Assembly: GCA_963277665.1 (NCBI GenBank)
Contig: CAUJRU010000139.1
Span: forward strand, 620,001-684,000
Direction: 5' to 3'
From: Viscum album
Taxonomy: Eukaryota; Streptophyta; Magnoliopsida; Santalales; Viscaceae
Length of the DNA stretch: 64,000 nt
Part shown: positions 27,316-37,640 of the stretch, in pieces
Numbering within the stretch: the first letter of the stretch is position 1
How the letters are laid out: the number at the start of each line of letters is the position of its first letter
Translations under genes and position numbers: made by a program
The notes under the pieces: model-generated
What the model was told of the DNA's origin: nothing
What the model saw: only the letters and a program-made list of their open reading frames with translations
Database searches by the model: none

Positions 27316-28190
27316 TAATACCATATTTGTAGAAATGGATAAATTTCACTTGATAACAAACACATCTGAATCTTCTCCTTGCTTATTTGGATGGGTGTAG
27401 TTTTTTTTAAAGTGTCCCTTCTTTCCACATGTGAAATATACAACATCATGTTCTCTTGCTTCCCCTTGCTATTCTTATTCTTATAAGGGCATGAAAAAAC
27501 TTTGGGCTTAATGCTCTTCAATTTCCCATTTCATTTGTTCACCATAAGTATGGAAGTATTTTCATGCTTCATATACTTATCAACTTCAATAAGGATAGTA
27601 AGAATATATAGAAAATACTTCTCAATGTTGTATATATTAAAATTTACAATAAATCCGAAGATTCTTTGAATGAGTGGTGCTAGAATGAGATCATTACCTG
27701 GTTCTTTAGGGATTTTAAACCCTAGAACCTCTAGGAACTCAATGTATCTAATGATATTGACAATGTGAGGTTCATCTTGGGTACCATCTCCAAGATTTCT
27801 CTGAAAGAGTGCCTTTTATATCAGAAACTTTTCCCGACTAGCTCTTTCTTGGTAAAGACCATGTAGGTTCTCAAGAATTCTATATGCATCAATGTATTTA
27901 TGAGGCTTCATGAGTTCACTATATATAGATTAAATAATCAACCATTGAAATCTAACTGCATCTCTCAAAATATTTTTGTAAACCAATAACTCTTTATCAC
28001 TCACCTCTTTATCCGGTACACCAGTCATTTAGGATTCTAGCATGTAAGATTTCCATTCATGGTGTAACACAACTCGAAGGCATCTAAAACACTCTTGGAA
28101 GTTACTTCCATTGAAAAGGTTGTCTTTCTAAAATATTTATCATAGGGATAATCTGGATGATGAGTGATAAGACTAAAGGGCATCGTTAAT
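27315..28190 (-). pseudogene. gag: Copia gag remnant with mutated zinc knuckle
   Basis: The minus-strand start is ATGCCCTTTAGTC near 28,190. The C-terminal part (27,521-27,315) is Lys-rich. It leads into a knuckle-like segment Y-F-T-C-G-K-K-G-H-F-K-K-N-Y (27,440-27,397), where the usual CX2CX4HX4C ligands one and four are Tyr. Both changes fit G-to-A mutation of a Cys codon. The preceding region (27,900-27,600) fits a gag capsid-like region, but it is in several frames and cannot be read continuously. In the Copia family this protein forms the virus-like particle; this copy is dead. Confidence 0.65.
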
Positions 28191-29179
28191 TACCTACAGG
28201 TCTATGAAAAAAATAAAACTTATAAAAAATCAACTATGTTGCATAATTAATTAAAATGATTTCTAGAAATGGTCGAGATCGACCCATAGAGATGGTGAAA
28301 TTAGTTTGATTATAATTTCAAAACATTTAATTTTATTAAATTGAATAGAAAGGTGAGAAATTATTTATTTGATTGGTTTTGAGAAAGTGAAATAAAAATG
28401 AAGTAGATTGATTGACTAGTTTGTAAACAGATTTGAAAGTGTGTCAGGGTTTTGTAATTTTAGGGTTTCGGTATGATTAGATTTAAAAAAATATGTTGAT
28501 TAATTCATTATTTTCATCATAGTTGAGATGAGTAAGATCCAATGGTCATGTTATCTCATCCTTAATGCAGAAATATGCTATTTCCCTTGGTCCGGTAATT
28601 TAGGGTGTTTTTGAATCAAGTTTATTTCAATACCATTTTTAAAACTGATTTACCTAATGTTCAAAATGTCCATACCTTCATTAGGGTGTTCATTTGCACA
28701 ATTTTATGCTTTATTTTTTATTCAATTATCAATGCTCATTATAAAAGAAAAAGAAATGGATTTGAAGTTAAAGAAGGAATTGCAGCAAACCAAATGCATG
28801 AATAAATAGAATGAAATAACTTTAATGCACCTTCACCCTTAAATTACATTACACTAGAAAAATTTGGATTTACGCCCTCATACAAGTGATAAGATAATAA
28901 CAGGGAAGTAAAAAAATAAAATGAAATCATAATAAAAATGGAGGAGAACTCGGGGAGGGCCCTGTGAAGCGCAACTTCTCGCTCCAAGAATTTTCTTCGA
29001 TGGATCTAGGTGTCTCCAAAAATAGTTACCTAGACCTACTTTTATAGGCTCTATATGGGATTCTATATCAATGTCAATCATAAATATTTGGTCCATAGGT
29101 AGTTCAGTGTGGGTCCCTTGTAATATATTTTGTGAAAAATTGACAATACACAGAATATGGACATTGAAATCCCATCCCA

Positions 29180-29420
29180 TTAAGTTGTACGATGTGTAAA
29201 TTGGTTACACAATGTGTAATATTTTAATTTTCAGGTGACTTGAATTTTAGCATATCTCTTCCAAATATATATCCAAAAAAACTCATGTCATGTAATGTGT
29301 TTACACGACATGTAGTTTTTCTTCATAGTGTGAAATCTTGTCAAACCTTGTACTAGTGGTGGTATCTTCCTGGTGAATTCACATCATGTAATTTTCTTAC
29401 ATGTCTTGAAATTGTTCTTC
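29180..29420. repeat. Cluster of TACAC/GTGTA quasi-palindromes
   Basis: Motifs such as TACACAATGTGTA (29,204), TACACGACATGTA (29,302) and relatives (tacgatgtgta, acatcatgtaa, tcatgtcatgtaatg) occur close together. The same motif is clustered in the leader repeat units further right and in the leader and LTR of element B. This part belongs to the leader of the minus-strand Copia element. Confidence 0.6.
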
Positions 29421-29779
29421 TCTATTTTTCTAGCTACGATTCATCCTTAAAATTCCAGTGTTGTTCCACTTCACTTATCTCATGGACCTAAGTGACTTTT
29501 AGATCCAAAATTCATCCCTTTTCATTCTTTTTCCAAAGATTCATTGTATCTTGTCAATAAAACAAGTTAAATCACTCACAAATTGGCAATAATAATCAAT
29601 TAAATACAGAAATTAATACTTAAAAACACCCTAAAATGTATTCATGAAATATATATATCAACAATATTTCTATTTTATTCTATAATTAAAAGATAAAATT
29701 ATCAGTACTTTTATTAATAATAAATTATGTGAGAAATAATAAATTTATTTGATTTTATTAATTTTTTATTAAATCTCCA

Positions 29780-30150
29780 ACTATTTTATCAAGTACCAAA
29801 AGCCCTCACCATTGAATTTAGAATGTATAGTTGCAATGAAATTCTAGTGGAAAGGATCCATATGTCCCTTATCAAAACCCTAATGAGGGTTGGTCAAGCT
29901 GCTTGAAGGTATTTAGAAAGGAAAGTTTTTAATAACTAAGGGCTTGCGGCTCCTTGATCCATTGAGTGGACTCACCTATCCTAAAATTTGGACTTATATT
30001 TCCTTAACACTTTCCTCTAAGTTACATCAAGTATAGAGAGGGGTATTTTTATTGATTTAAGATGGTTAAGTCAACCAATAACCTTCATAGACACTCCACA
30101 ATAAAAGTAAGGGTCCCAATGAGGGTTGGTCAAACACATAGTTTTATGGA
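29780..30150 (-). other. Conserved Copia leader block
   Basis: In reverse orientation this matches 48,330-48,690 of element B. The words GGTGAGGGC, GAGTCCACTCA-TGGATCAAGGAGC and a twice-occurring CAACCCT(A/C)xTTGGGG-like word appear in the same order in both. The two copies of the last word are about 236 bp apart here and about 249 bp apart in element B. Preservation of this non-coding block in two diverged elements suggests a function in the RNA (packaging, dimer formation or translation). The exact role is unknown. Confidence 0.6.
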
Positions 30151-30191
30151 TTTTATTCATAATAAATTAATGGAAGGCCAAGTCTGACTTA

Positions 30192-33100
30192 ATATTTAAT
30201 TGAGGAATTTTAATTAATTATACATAAATTTATACCTTGTTTTATTAATTATCTATCTTTTTAATATTAAGTGGATGTAAATTAATTAACCATGATGGGT
30301 AAAACATTTACACATAATTTATTTAATTAATTTCTATGTTTTCACATTAATTCATTAATTTATGTGATTAGGTCCTTGCATCCATAAAATAAATAATTTC
30401 ATAGGAAGAACTAAATAAATAATTAAATAACCTATTCATGAGATTTATATAATAGTTGATTGAATGAGAAGACATTAAATAAAGCTTTGAACTAGGGGAA
30501 ATAAATCCTATTTTTGGTCTTGGTATAAGATATATAATTCAAACTATCTACCAAAGTATCACATGATTTGGAATCATAATGGTTCCTTCATGAACCTCAT
30601 CCACATTTCTTGGGATATTCCATTAATTACATGTATTTTAACTCACACACAGGTGAGGGGAACCAAAGGATTGGTTAAAAGTGGGTTATATAAATATGTT
30701 TGGACATGCAGGTCCTATATAATAATGGAGAGAGGGATGACACACAGGCTATCATAGTTAATTTAATAATAAATAATTTCAAACTCATGCAATAAATTAA
30801 GTGAAAACATTCCACACATGCAGATGTCTTGGTCAAGTTCAAGAACTGTCATACAAGAAACGAATACGCAAAACTCTCTAACATTCATTTATTTATTCAT
30901 TCTCTATTATTAAGATGAACATGCTTGTATTAATTAATTAATTAATTAATTAATTAATTCCCTTTCATCTTAATTATCATACAAACTTAATTAGAGATAC
31001 CCATCATTTATGTCATTCATGAAAAATAAACAACAGAACCAATACCGACATATTAATTACAATAAATTAATTGATAATTTAAATTTTTTAAAAGAATTAT
31101 TAAATTTTCAAACATGCATGGATGTGAAAATCAATAAAATAAGGTTTTAATGCTGTAATTTTCAATTTAATGTAATTTTTAATTATTTACTTTAATGGGA
31201 TACGACACGATGTGTATAGACCATCTACACGACATGTATCTCGATTACTGTGTATTCAAGGTACACGCCTGGGTCTACAATGCATTCCTCGACCAGACTA
31301 CATGGCATGTACAGACCAACTACACACCATGTGTTCTACATTTTTTGAGTCCGGGATACACACTCGGGTCTTCTGTGTGTGTTTCGAATGCAAGAATTGA
31401 TGAATTGTATATCTCATTCACCGTATACACAATGTGTATATCATAAATGCACTAGGTTGTCGTCTAAAGTGATTTTGACTATTTATAAATGCACTATTTT
31501 TTCAATTAAGAATTATTTAATTGAGTGATTTTAATTAATTATGCCTAAATTTTTATTTTGTTTTACCCATTACATGTCTTGTTAATATTAAGTGGATGTT
31601 AATTAATTAATCATGAAAGATAAAACATTTACGCATAATTAATTTATTTAATTTCTTCCTTTTCACATTAATTCTTTTATTTATGTTATTGTAGTCTTGT
31701 ATCCATAAAATAAATAATTTCATAGGTAAAACTAAATAAATAATGAAATGACCCATTAATGAGCTTTATCTAATGGTAGATTTAATGAGAGGACACTAAA
31801 TCAACCTTTTAACTATGGGAAATAAATCCTATTGTTGGTCTTGGAATGAGTTATAGCATTCCAACTATCTACCTGTGTATCACTTGATTTGGAATCATAA
31901 TGGTTCCTTCTTAAATCGCCTCCACATGCCTTGAGATATTTCATTAATTACATGTATTTATGAACCACACATATGTTAGGGGAACCAAAGGATTGGTTAA
32001 AAGGGGGTTACATAAATATCTTTGGACATGTAGGTCCTACATAATAATGAAGGGGAGGATGACATACATTCCATCATATTTAATTTAAAAATAAATAATT
32101 GAAAAATCATGTAATAAATTAAATTAAAACATTCAACACATACAGATGTCTTGTTCAAGTTCTTGAATAGTCAAACAAGCAATGAATATGAAAAATTAAC
32201 TCTCCAACATTCATATATTTATTCGTTCTTTATTGTTAAGATGAACGTGATTGTATTAATTAATTAATTAATTAATTAATTCCCTTTCATCTTAATGATC
32301 ATCTGAACTTAATTGTAGATACCCATAATTTATGGAATTCATGTAAAATAAATATAATAACCAATAATTAAATATTAATTACAATAAACTAATTGGTAAT
32401 TTAACATTATTTAAAATCATTATTAAATTTTCAAACACACATGGGTGTGAAAATATATAAAATAAGGTTTTAATGCTAAAATTTTCAATTTAATGTAATT
32501 TTTAATTATTTCCTTTAATTGGAGACTACACGGTGTGTATAAACCATTTACATGCCATGTATCTTGATTACTGTGTATCCAGGGTACACGCCTGGGTCTG
32601 TGGTGCGTTCCTAGACTAGACTACACAACATGTACAGACCAACTACACAATATGTGTTCTACTTTCTGTGTGTTCAGGATACACACCCGGGTATTCGGTG
32701 TGTGTTTCAAACGTAATAATTGAGGAACTGCATGCCACATACACCTCATACACAACATGTATATCATAAATACACTAACTTGTTAGTCTAAAGTTATTTT
32801 AAACATGTATAAATATACTCGTTTGTCATTCTAACATGATTTAATTGAAAAAATTTAATTAATTATGCATAAATTTTTATCTTGTTTTATCCATTACATG
32901 TCTTGTTAAAATTGAGTGGTTGTTAATTAATTAATCATAATGAATAAAACATTTACACATAATTCAACTATTTTATTTATGTATTTTCATGTCAATTCAT
33001 TTATTTATGTGATCAGAGTCTTACATCCATAAAATATATAATTTTATAAGTAGAACTAAATAAATAATTAAATAACCCATTCATGAGCTTTCTCTAATGG

Positions 33101-33688
33101 TTTATTTAATGAGCAGACATTAAACCAACCTTTGAACTAGGGGAAATAAATTATATTACTAGTCTTGGTATGAGTTATATTGTTCCAAATATCCACCTAA
33201 GTTGGCATCATAATGGTTCTATCTTGAACCGCCTCCACATGACTTGGGATACTCCATTAATTACATATATTTATGACTCACACATAGGTGAGGGACCCCA
33301 AGGATTAGTTAAAAGGGGGTTACATAAATATCTTTGGACACATAGGTCTTAAATAATAATGGAGGGATGGATTAAAAGCAGGCCATCATATTTAATTTAA
33401 AAATAAATAATTGCAAACTCATATAATAAATTAAATTAAAAAATTCAACACATGCATAGGTCTTGGTCAAGCTCAGGAATAATCATACAAGCAATGAATA
33501 CGCAAAAGTAATTTTCTAACATTTATTTATTTATTTTTTCCCTATTATTAAGATGAACATGCTTGCAGAAATTAATTAGTTAATTAATTAATTTCATTTA
33601 ATCTTAATGGTTATCCAAACTAAATTATAGATACCCATCATCTATGACATTCATGGAAAATAAACAGCAGAACTAATAATGATGTATT
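30192..33688 (-). repeat. 1.3 kb tandem repeat, about 2.65 copies, in the Copia leader
   Basis: Units run 30,192-31,503, 31,504-32,833 and 32,834-33,688 (partial). Landmarks recur at steps of 1,330 and 1,316 bp, for example 'ggggaaataaat' at about 30,493, 31,823 and 33,139. Each unit has an (AATT)n run, and each of the two full units ends with a GC-richer motif array (31,195-31,440; 32,520-32,765). In reverse orientation the unit resembles element B's leader, including 'cctcacctgxxtgtgag' and 'atataggxcctgc'. Element B has only one copy, so the repeat is an amplified leader module. Divergence between units is visible, so the amplification is not recent. Confidence 0.8.
30929..30959. repeat. 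(AATT)n microsatellite in leader unit 1
   Basis: Seven to eight TTAA/AATT tetranucleotides. The same run occurs at 32,254-32,281 in unit 2 and in shorter form near 33,572-33,592 in unit 3. Confidence 0.9.
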
Positions 33689-33691
33689 AAA

Positions 33692-34374
33692 GGGACGATA
33701 TATCATGTAATTTTCACATCCATTCCAACCACCTATATGCTTGTTATGTCTTTCATTGAATATCTTGAATAAACATTTCATTACACCATGGCCATGGAAT
33801 TTAGGGTAACAGTTCTATTACAATCAATGGGTCGAGATATCAATTTTCATAAATATGGGAGTGAAAATCCTTCCTTGATATATCTTCATGGATTTCATTA
33901 ATAAATATAAGAGTGAAAGTCATGGCATGCATTAATGAAAATATTAAATTCTAAGGACCATTACACACACTCACATATAATAATATATGATGACACCAAA
34001 TCATGCAGAATTCCCATTGGCAGGTATTTTCTCATAATCACTCATCTTGAGATTACCAGGTGTGAACTTCATGTAAAGAAGCCTCATCCTCTTATGAGTA
34101 CTCGCACCTGACAGTCAAAATATTATGTATCCTTTCATATTAACTTATCCAAACATATAACTATATTAAGAACACTCTCATATAATTTCAAGGTTCTCAT
34201 CATAGAAGGTAAATGTTATGACCTTATCAATGAGAAAAATACTCTAGGATATTATTACATTAAATCCATGAAGAACAATGAAAAATATATAATAATATGT
34301 TTAATTAATATTAAATACATATAATATATATGTAATTAAATTACTAATAGTTGGTCCTAGTATACTAATTAAAA
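33692..34374 (-). repeat. Truncated 5' LTR of the minus-strand Copia element
   Basis: Parallels 23,590-24,328 of the 3' LTR: 'ctatatgcttgttatgtctttcattgaatatct', 'accatggccatggaatttagggt', 'attaccaggtgtgaacttcatg' and 'tctaggatattattacattaaatccatga'. Its left edge at 33,692 abuts the leader repeat directly. The U5 end and PBS have therefore been deleted, about 1.1 kb compared with the intact copy. Confidence 0.65.
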
Positions 34375-34786
34375 TATACCGTAGATAGGAATATCTGATG
34401 ACACCAAAACATGTGGAATTATTACTAGAAGGTCTATTCTCATAATCTCCCATCTTGGATATTACCAAGTGAGAACTTCATGAGAATAAGACTCATTCTC
34501 TTATGAGAACTAGTACCTGACAGTCCATGTACTATGTGTCTTATCATAGTACATTATCTAACCACAGAACTATATTTAATAATATATTAATGACATTTCA
34601 AAGTTCTCATCATAGAAGGTAACTGCTATAACCTTATCAATGTGACCTATACTCTAGAACATTATTACATTAGAGTCATGAAAAACAATGAATAATATGC
34701 AATAAGAAGTTTTATTAATATATAATACATCAAATATACATGTAATAAAAGTAAAAAGAGTTAGTCCTATGACACTAACTCCATCA
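34375..34786 (-). repeat. Right piece of the older Copia LTR
   Basis: A second copy of the first 410 bp of the LTR (minus-strand order). It runs from near 'aggaatatctgatgacacc' to '...gacactaactccatca' and parallels 23,915-24,328 and 33,960-34,374. With 21,071-22,455 it completes one LTR, interrupted by the element at 22,470-34,374. Confidence 0.6.
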
Positions 34787-35225
34787 CCTTTCATATTGTA
34801 AATATACCCAATGGACTAATTTTAATAAAGTCGTGAACAAACACATCGGCCTCAAATTTCCCACTCATGAGGTGAACTAAGTTTCATGTCGTAAACTCAT
34901 CCTACTTAGAAATTCTTGCTCCCAAGCACTACTGAACCTTCTTTAGGATTCCTCCAAACACCAAGAACCCTAAAAACACACAGATTAACTGGGTTAAAAG
35001 GTCTCGGTCCTTTATATATCCCAAAAATTAGCTTATATCAACACTCAAAATCAAATTCTTCTATAAGGCTTCAATGAAGTTAAAATCAATCTAGAAGAAT
35101 ATCTTAAAATCTAGGACAATATGGCTTCCCTCTTCAAGGATCTCAATTAAGAAGAGTTGAAATGAGATAAGTTTAATCTTGACTGAGTTATCAAGAGGCA
35201 CAACTATATATTCAGCCATAGTCAA
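34787..35225. other. Unassigned AT-rich DNA
   Basis: No coding region is recognised. The sequence may continue an older Copia element beyond its LTR, but no domain can be read. Confidence 0.4.
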
Positions 35226-35372
35226 CACTCAAAATGGTAATTGTCAGTGTCAAAAAAGCGTTGATAAGCAAAGCACCCTAAAATATCTACGACCTTCATT
35301 AGTTCTAATAAAATAATTGATAAAGGACACCTTTATCAGTTTTTTTAGTACTAAAAAAGGTGTTGTTATCAT
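35226..35372 (+). mobile_element. Possible left part of a CACTA element interrupted by two retrotransposons
   Basis: CACTCAAAATGGTAATTG at 35,226 could be a degenerate CACTA terminus. It is followed by repeats of 'gttgataa(g)', 'cctttatcag' and 'tttagtactaaaaaa'. The same words (tttatcagtgctaaaaa, gttgataaagt) fill 56,220-56,450 next to a good CACTA 3' end. The three bases before 35,226 (CAA) do not match those after 56,471 (ATG), so identity as one element is not proven. Confidence 0.4.
35368..35372. repeat. Target duplication ATCAT, left, element A
   Basis: ATCAT immediately before the 5' LTR. The identical ATCAT follows the 3' LTR at 44,786-44,790. Confidence 0.9.
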
Positions 35373-35766
35373 TTTTGGGACCACTTTGTGTATGAAGATT
35401 TTATTTGTTTCCAATAGTTGTCAATGATGGTCAAAATTAAGAAGAAGATGAAGAAGGGCTCCAAAGTTAATAGAGATCGGCTGAAGTGCAGATACCTGTA
35501 GAATTGAAATGAAATCATAGCATTAAATGTCATTATTGGGAAATTATCCATGAAGTAAATTCATATGATTGTTGAACTGATCCTAAGTTTAAAGAACTTG
35601 TGTCAAAGGTGACACATTGTTTACAACAATGAAGAATGGAAAGGTATCATCCATCTGAGGATGATTGAAGAAGAATGGGGATTTAAAGAAGCCCATGCAA
35701 TGCTTCACGATTTCATGAGAACCATGCAAGATCTTACTTGTAGAAAAGAATCATATGATTTGAATG

Positions 35767-36586
35767 GAAAGGTATCATCCAGTCCGCCACTCCGCCTCGC
35801 CACTCCACCTTGCCGCTCCACCACGCATCCCATCGTCCAACCCCCCATCTCATAGACACTATCTCGGCTCACATCCCACTGCCTCCTCGGTTATACCTTC
35901 ACTCGCATTCAGGGACTTTTCATCGGAATACTCATAAAGTACATGTTGGATGTTGTGTAATGAATTTGGAAGAAACATCAGACTCTTCATTGGGGCATGC
36001 ATAAACAATCTATAGAGAAGATATGCACTGATGTTCTTCACTTGATGGGATTTTGCATTGTTCTCTGGTTAATGTGTCTGTTGGAGGTCGTAGATCATTT
36101 CTTATGAGGTGTTGGTGCTCTCTTGGATTTGGTGATTTATTGGATGATGTGATTTCTTGGTATAAGGCAGGATGTTTCAGGCAGGTAAACAAACAAGTTG
36201 CAAGTGCATTGAAGTTGGAAGCAAAAAAATGATCAAGCATAACTCTTTCTGATATCAATGAATGTTTAGAGAGTTGGCTTGGACTGGTACTGGAGGTGGC
36301 ATGGACCGGTGGTGTCGATATTGTCGCTGGCATGGACTGGTGTTATCATTGGTATGGACTGGTGCTAGTGCTGTTATTGGCATGAATTGGTGTTGTTGCT
36401 GCCATGGACCTGTGATGATGCTGGAGATGTCATGGTCTAGTGCTTTCATTGGTGCTGATGTTGGAGCTAGCATGAACTGGTGGTATTTTTGGCATTGATT
36501 GGTGCTAGTTATGTTGTTGACATAGATTGGTGTTGTCGCTAGCATGGGTTGGTGCTGGTGTTGGCATGGACTGCTGCTGGATCTGG
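35767..36586 (+). other. 820 bp insertion/replacement unique to the 5' LTR
   Basis: Between 'atgatttgaatg' and 'atgaattacacat' the 3' LTR has only about 65 bp (42,369-42,431), whereas the 5' LTR has about 820 bp. The block starts with a repeat of the LTR word 'gaatggaaaggtatcatcca' (also at 35,635). It then has a GC-rich pyrimidine stretch (35,785-35,900), a stretch open for about 60 codons (about 36,040-36,231, no family recognised), and a minisatellite. The composition is unlike the rest of the LTR, which suggests captured DNA. Confidence 0.65.
36301..36580. repeat. Minisatellite with 22- and 28-bp units
   Basis: About eleven units start with ATGGACTGGTG or a close variant, at 36,301, 36,332, 36,354, 36,382, 36,404, 36,432, 36,472, 36,494, 36,522, 36,544 and 36,566. 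Unit lengths are 31, 22, 28, 22, 28, 40, 22, 28, 22 and 22 bp, so most differ by steps of 6 bp. Neither 22 nor 28 is a multiple of three, so the array is not coding. It is absent from the 3' LTR. Confidence 0.85.
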
Positions 36587-37379
36587 AATGAATTACACAT
36601 TTTCTTGAAATCAGATGATTGTTTCACTGTTCTTATAGTTCCAAATACATGTATCAAAGCTGATATAGTGTCTACATCATTGAAGGTATTTGAAGAAGCT
36701 TCAAGCCTCCACTTTTGTATGAAGAATGATTATTGGAGTTCTTTGGAATTAACACTCCAAAAGGCATTGAGGATTTGAAGTGAGGGTAAAGAAGTACTTT
36801 GGAATTCATATTCCAAAAAGAATAGATGAAATCAGACGATGCTTTACTGATTTGTATTTCAAAAATATCATAAGTTAGGAGAACTTGTGATGAAAGGCTA
36901 ATAAAGAAAAGGGCGATAAATGATGGTGCCAATCATATACAGTTTTGATTGGAAGGATTGATGCTACTGGAAGATGGGATGTTTTAGTAGTTCCCATTGT
37001 AACTCTGACGATGCTAAAGTTGATCTATCAAAGGATATATATCACGATAGTGGAGTTCATGATGAAAGCTGAAGAATGGTTATGGGAAACAGTGAGGAGA
37101 GAAATGACAAATAAATGGACAATCTGGGGGTGGAAAAAAAGCACAGTTTAAGGTGGTGTCGTTTTCCAGTGTTTTCCAAATTTTAGGGCCTGAAAATAGG
37201 GAGATGGAGATGTGTTTTTGGCAATGGATGTTGCACCAAAGATTAAATATGGTTTAGAATTTTTCATGCAAGGCATGATTCAAGGTCAGAATATTGAAAA
37301 ATGACAAAGGCATGGAGTGCGTGGAAATTTAGGCAAGTTTCGTGAAAAAATAAAGTGGTGCGTCAAATAGTAGTGGGTT

Positions 37380-37547
37380 GCGCGGAAAATCAGTGGGATG
37401 TGCGCAAAATAAAAAGGCTGCGCGAAATATTGGCCTAGTGAGTGAAATAAAGGAATGAAGTTTTTCATGAAAAAGGTTTTTCGAGATCAGAAGCTCACCA
37501 GTTTGAAAAGGCATGGGGTGCGCGAAATATAGGAGCATTGCGCGAAA
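37380..37547. promoter_or_regulatory. E2F-like GCGCGAAA cluster, 5' LTR
   Basis: Perfect GCGCGAAA (complement TTTCGCGC, which fits the E2F consensus TTTSSCGC) occurs at 37,420-37,427, 37,520-37,527 and 37,540-37,547. Near matches lie at 37,380 (GCGCGGAAA) and 37,402 (GCGCAAAA). All lie 85-255 bp upstream of the TATA box. Regulation by E2F is inferred from the motif only. Confidence 0.5.
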
Positions 37548-37632
37548 TATGAAGTTGCGTGAAAGAGTTTTTACGTGCCCGAAGGGGGTTTTATGCGCGG
37601 ATTAGTGTTTTTCATGTGAGGTCAAAAATACC

Positions 37633-37640
37633 TATAAATA
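37633..37640 (+). promoter_or_regulatory. TATA box, 5' LTR of element A
   Basis: TATAAATA in 'acctataaatatgagg'. It is conserved at 43,477-43,484 in the 3' LTR. Transcription would start near 37,665, leaving a long R/U5 of about 1.27 kb. Confidence 0.7.

Larger units (their letters stand above)
22470..34374 (-). mobile_element. Degenerate Ty1/Copia element, minus strand, with expanded leader
   Basis: In minus-strand order it has: a 5' LTR (about 34,374-33,692, its U5 side lost), a leader of about 5.4 kb made largely of a 1.3 kb repeat, gag (28,190-27,315), protease/integrase (27,300-26,160), reverse transcriptase and RNase H (about 25,800-24,480), a polypurine tract (24,339-24,331), and a 3' LTR (24,328-22,470). 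The pol order GAG-PR-INT-RT-RH is that of Copia. Protein and leader similarity to the element at 44,820-54,266 is clear. The element lies inside an older LTR of the same family. Reading frames are broken many times. No target duplication could be confirmed. Confidence 0.75.

Noticed and set aside
28878..29180. 100-codon minus-strand open frame
   Set aside because: It lies in the Copia leader upstream of gag, matches no domain I recognise, and has no counterpart in element B's leader.
31195..31446. Overlapping 83- and 62-codon frames in the leader repeat
   Set aside because: Neither frame is kept open in the second unit (32,520-32,765). The GC-richer palindrome array explains the lack of stops.
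30192..33688. CRISPR-like or satellite array
   Set aside because: The repeat is 1.3 kb long with no spacer structure, and the unit is related to a retroelement leader. Three copies are too few to call a satellite.
36010..36545. Overlapping Pro/Thr/Met-rich minus-strand open frames of 96-107 codons
   Set aside because: They are the complement of the 22/28-bp minisatellite and its flank. The repeat length is not a multiple of three and the frames change between units.
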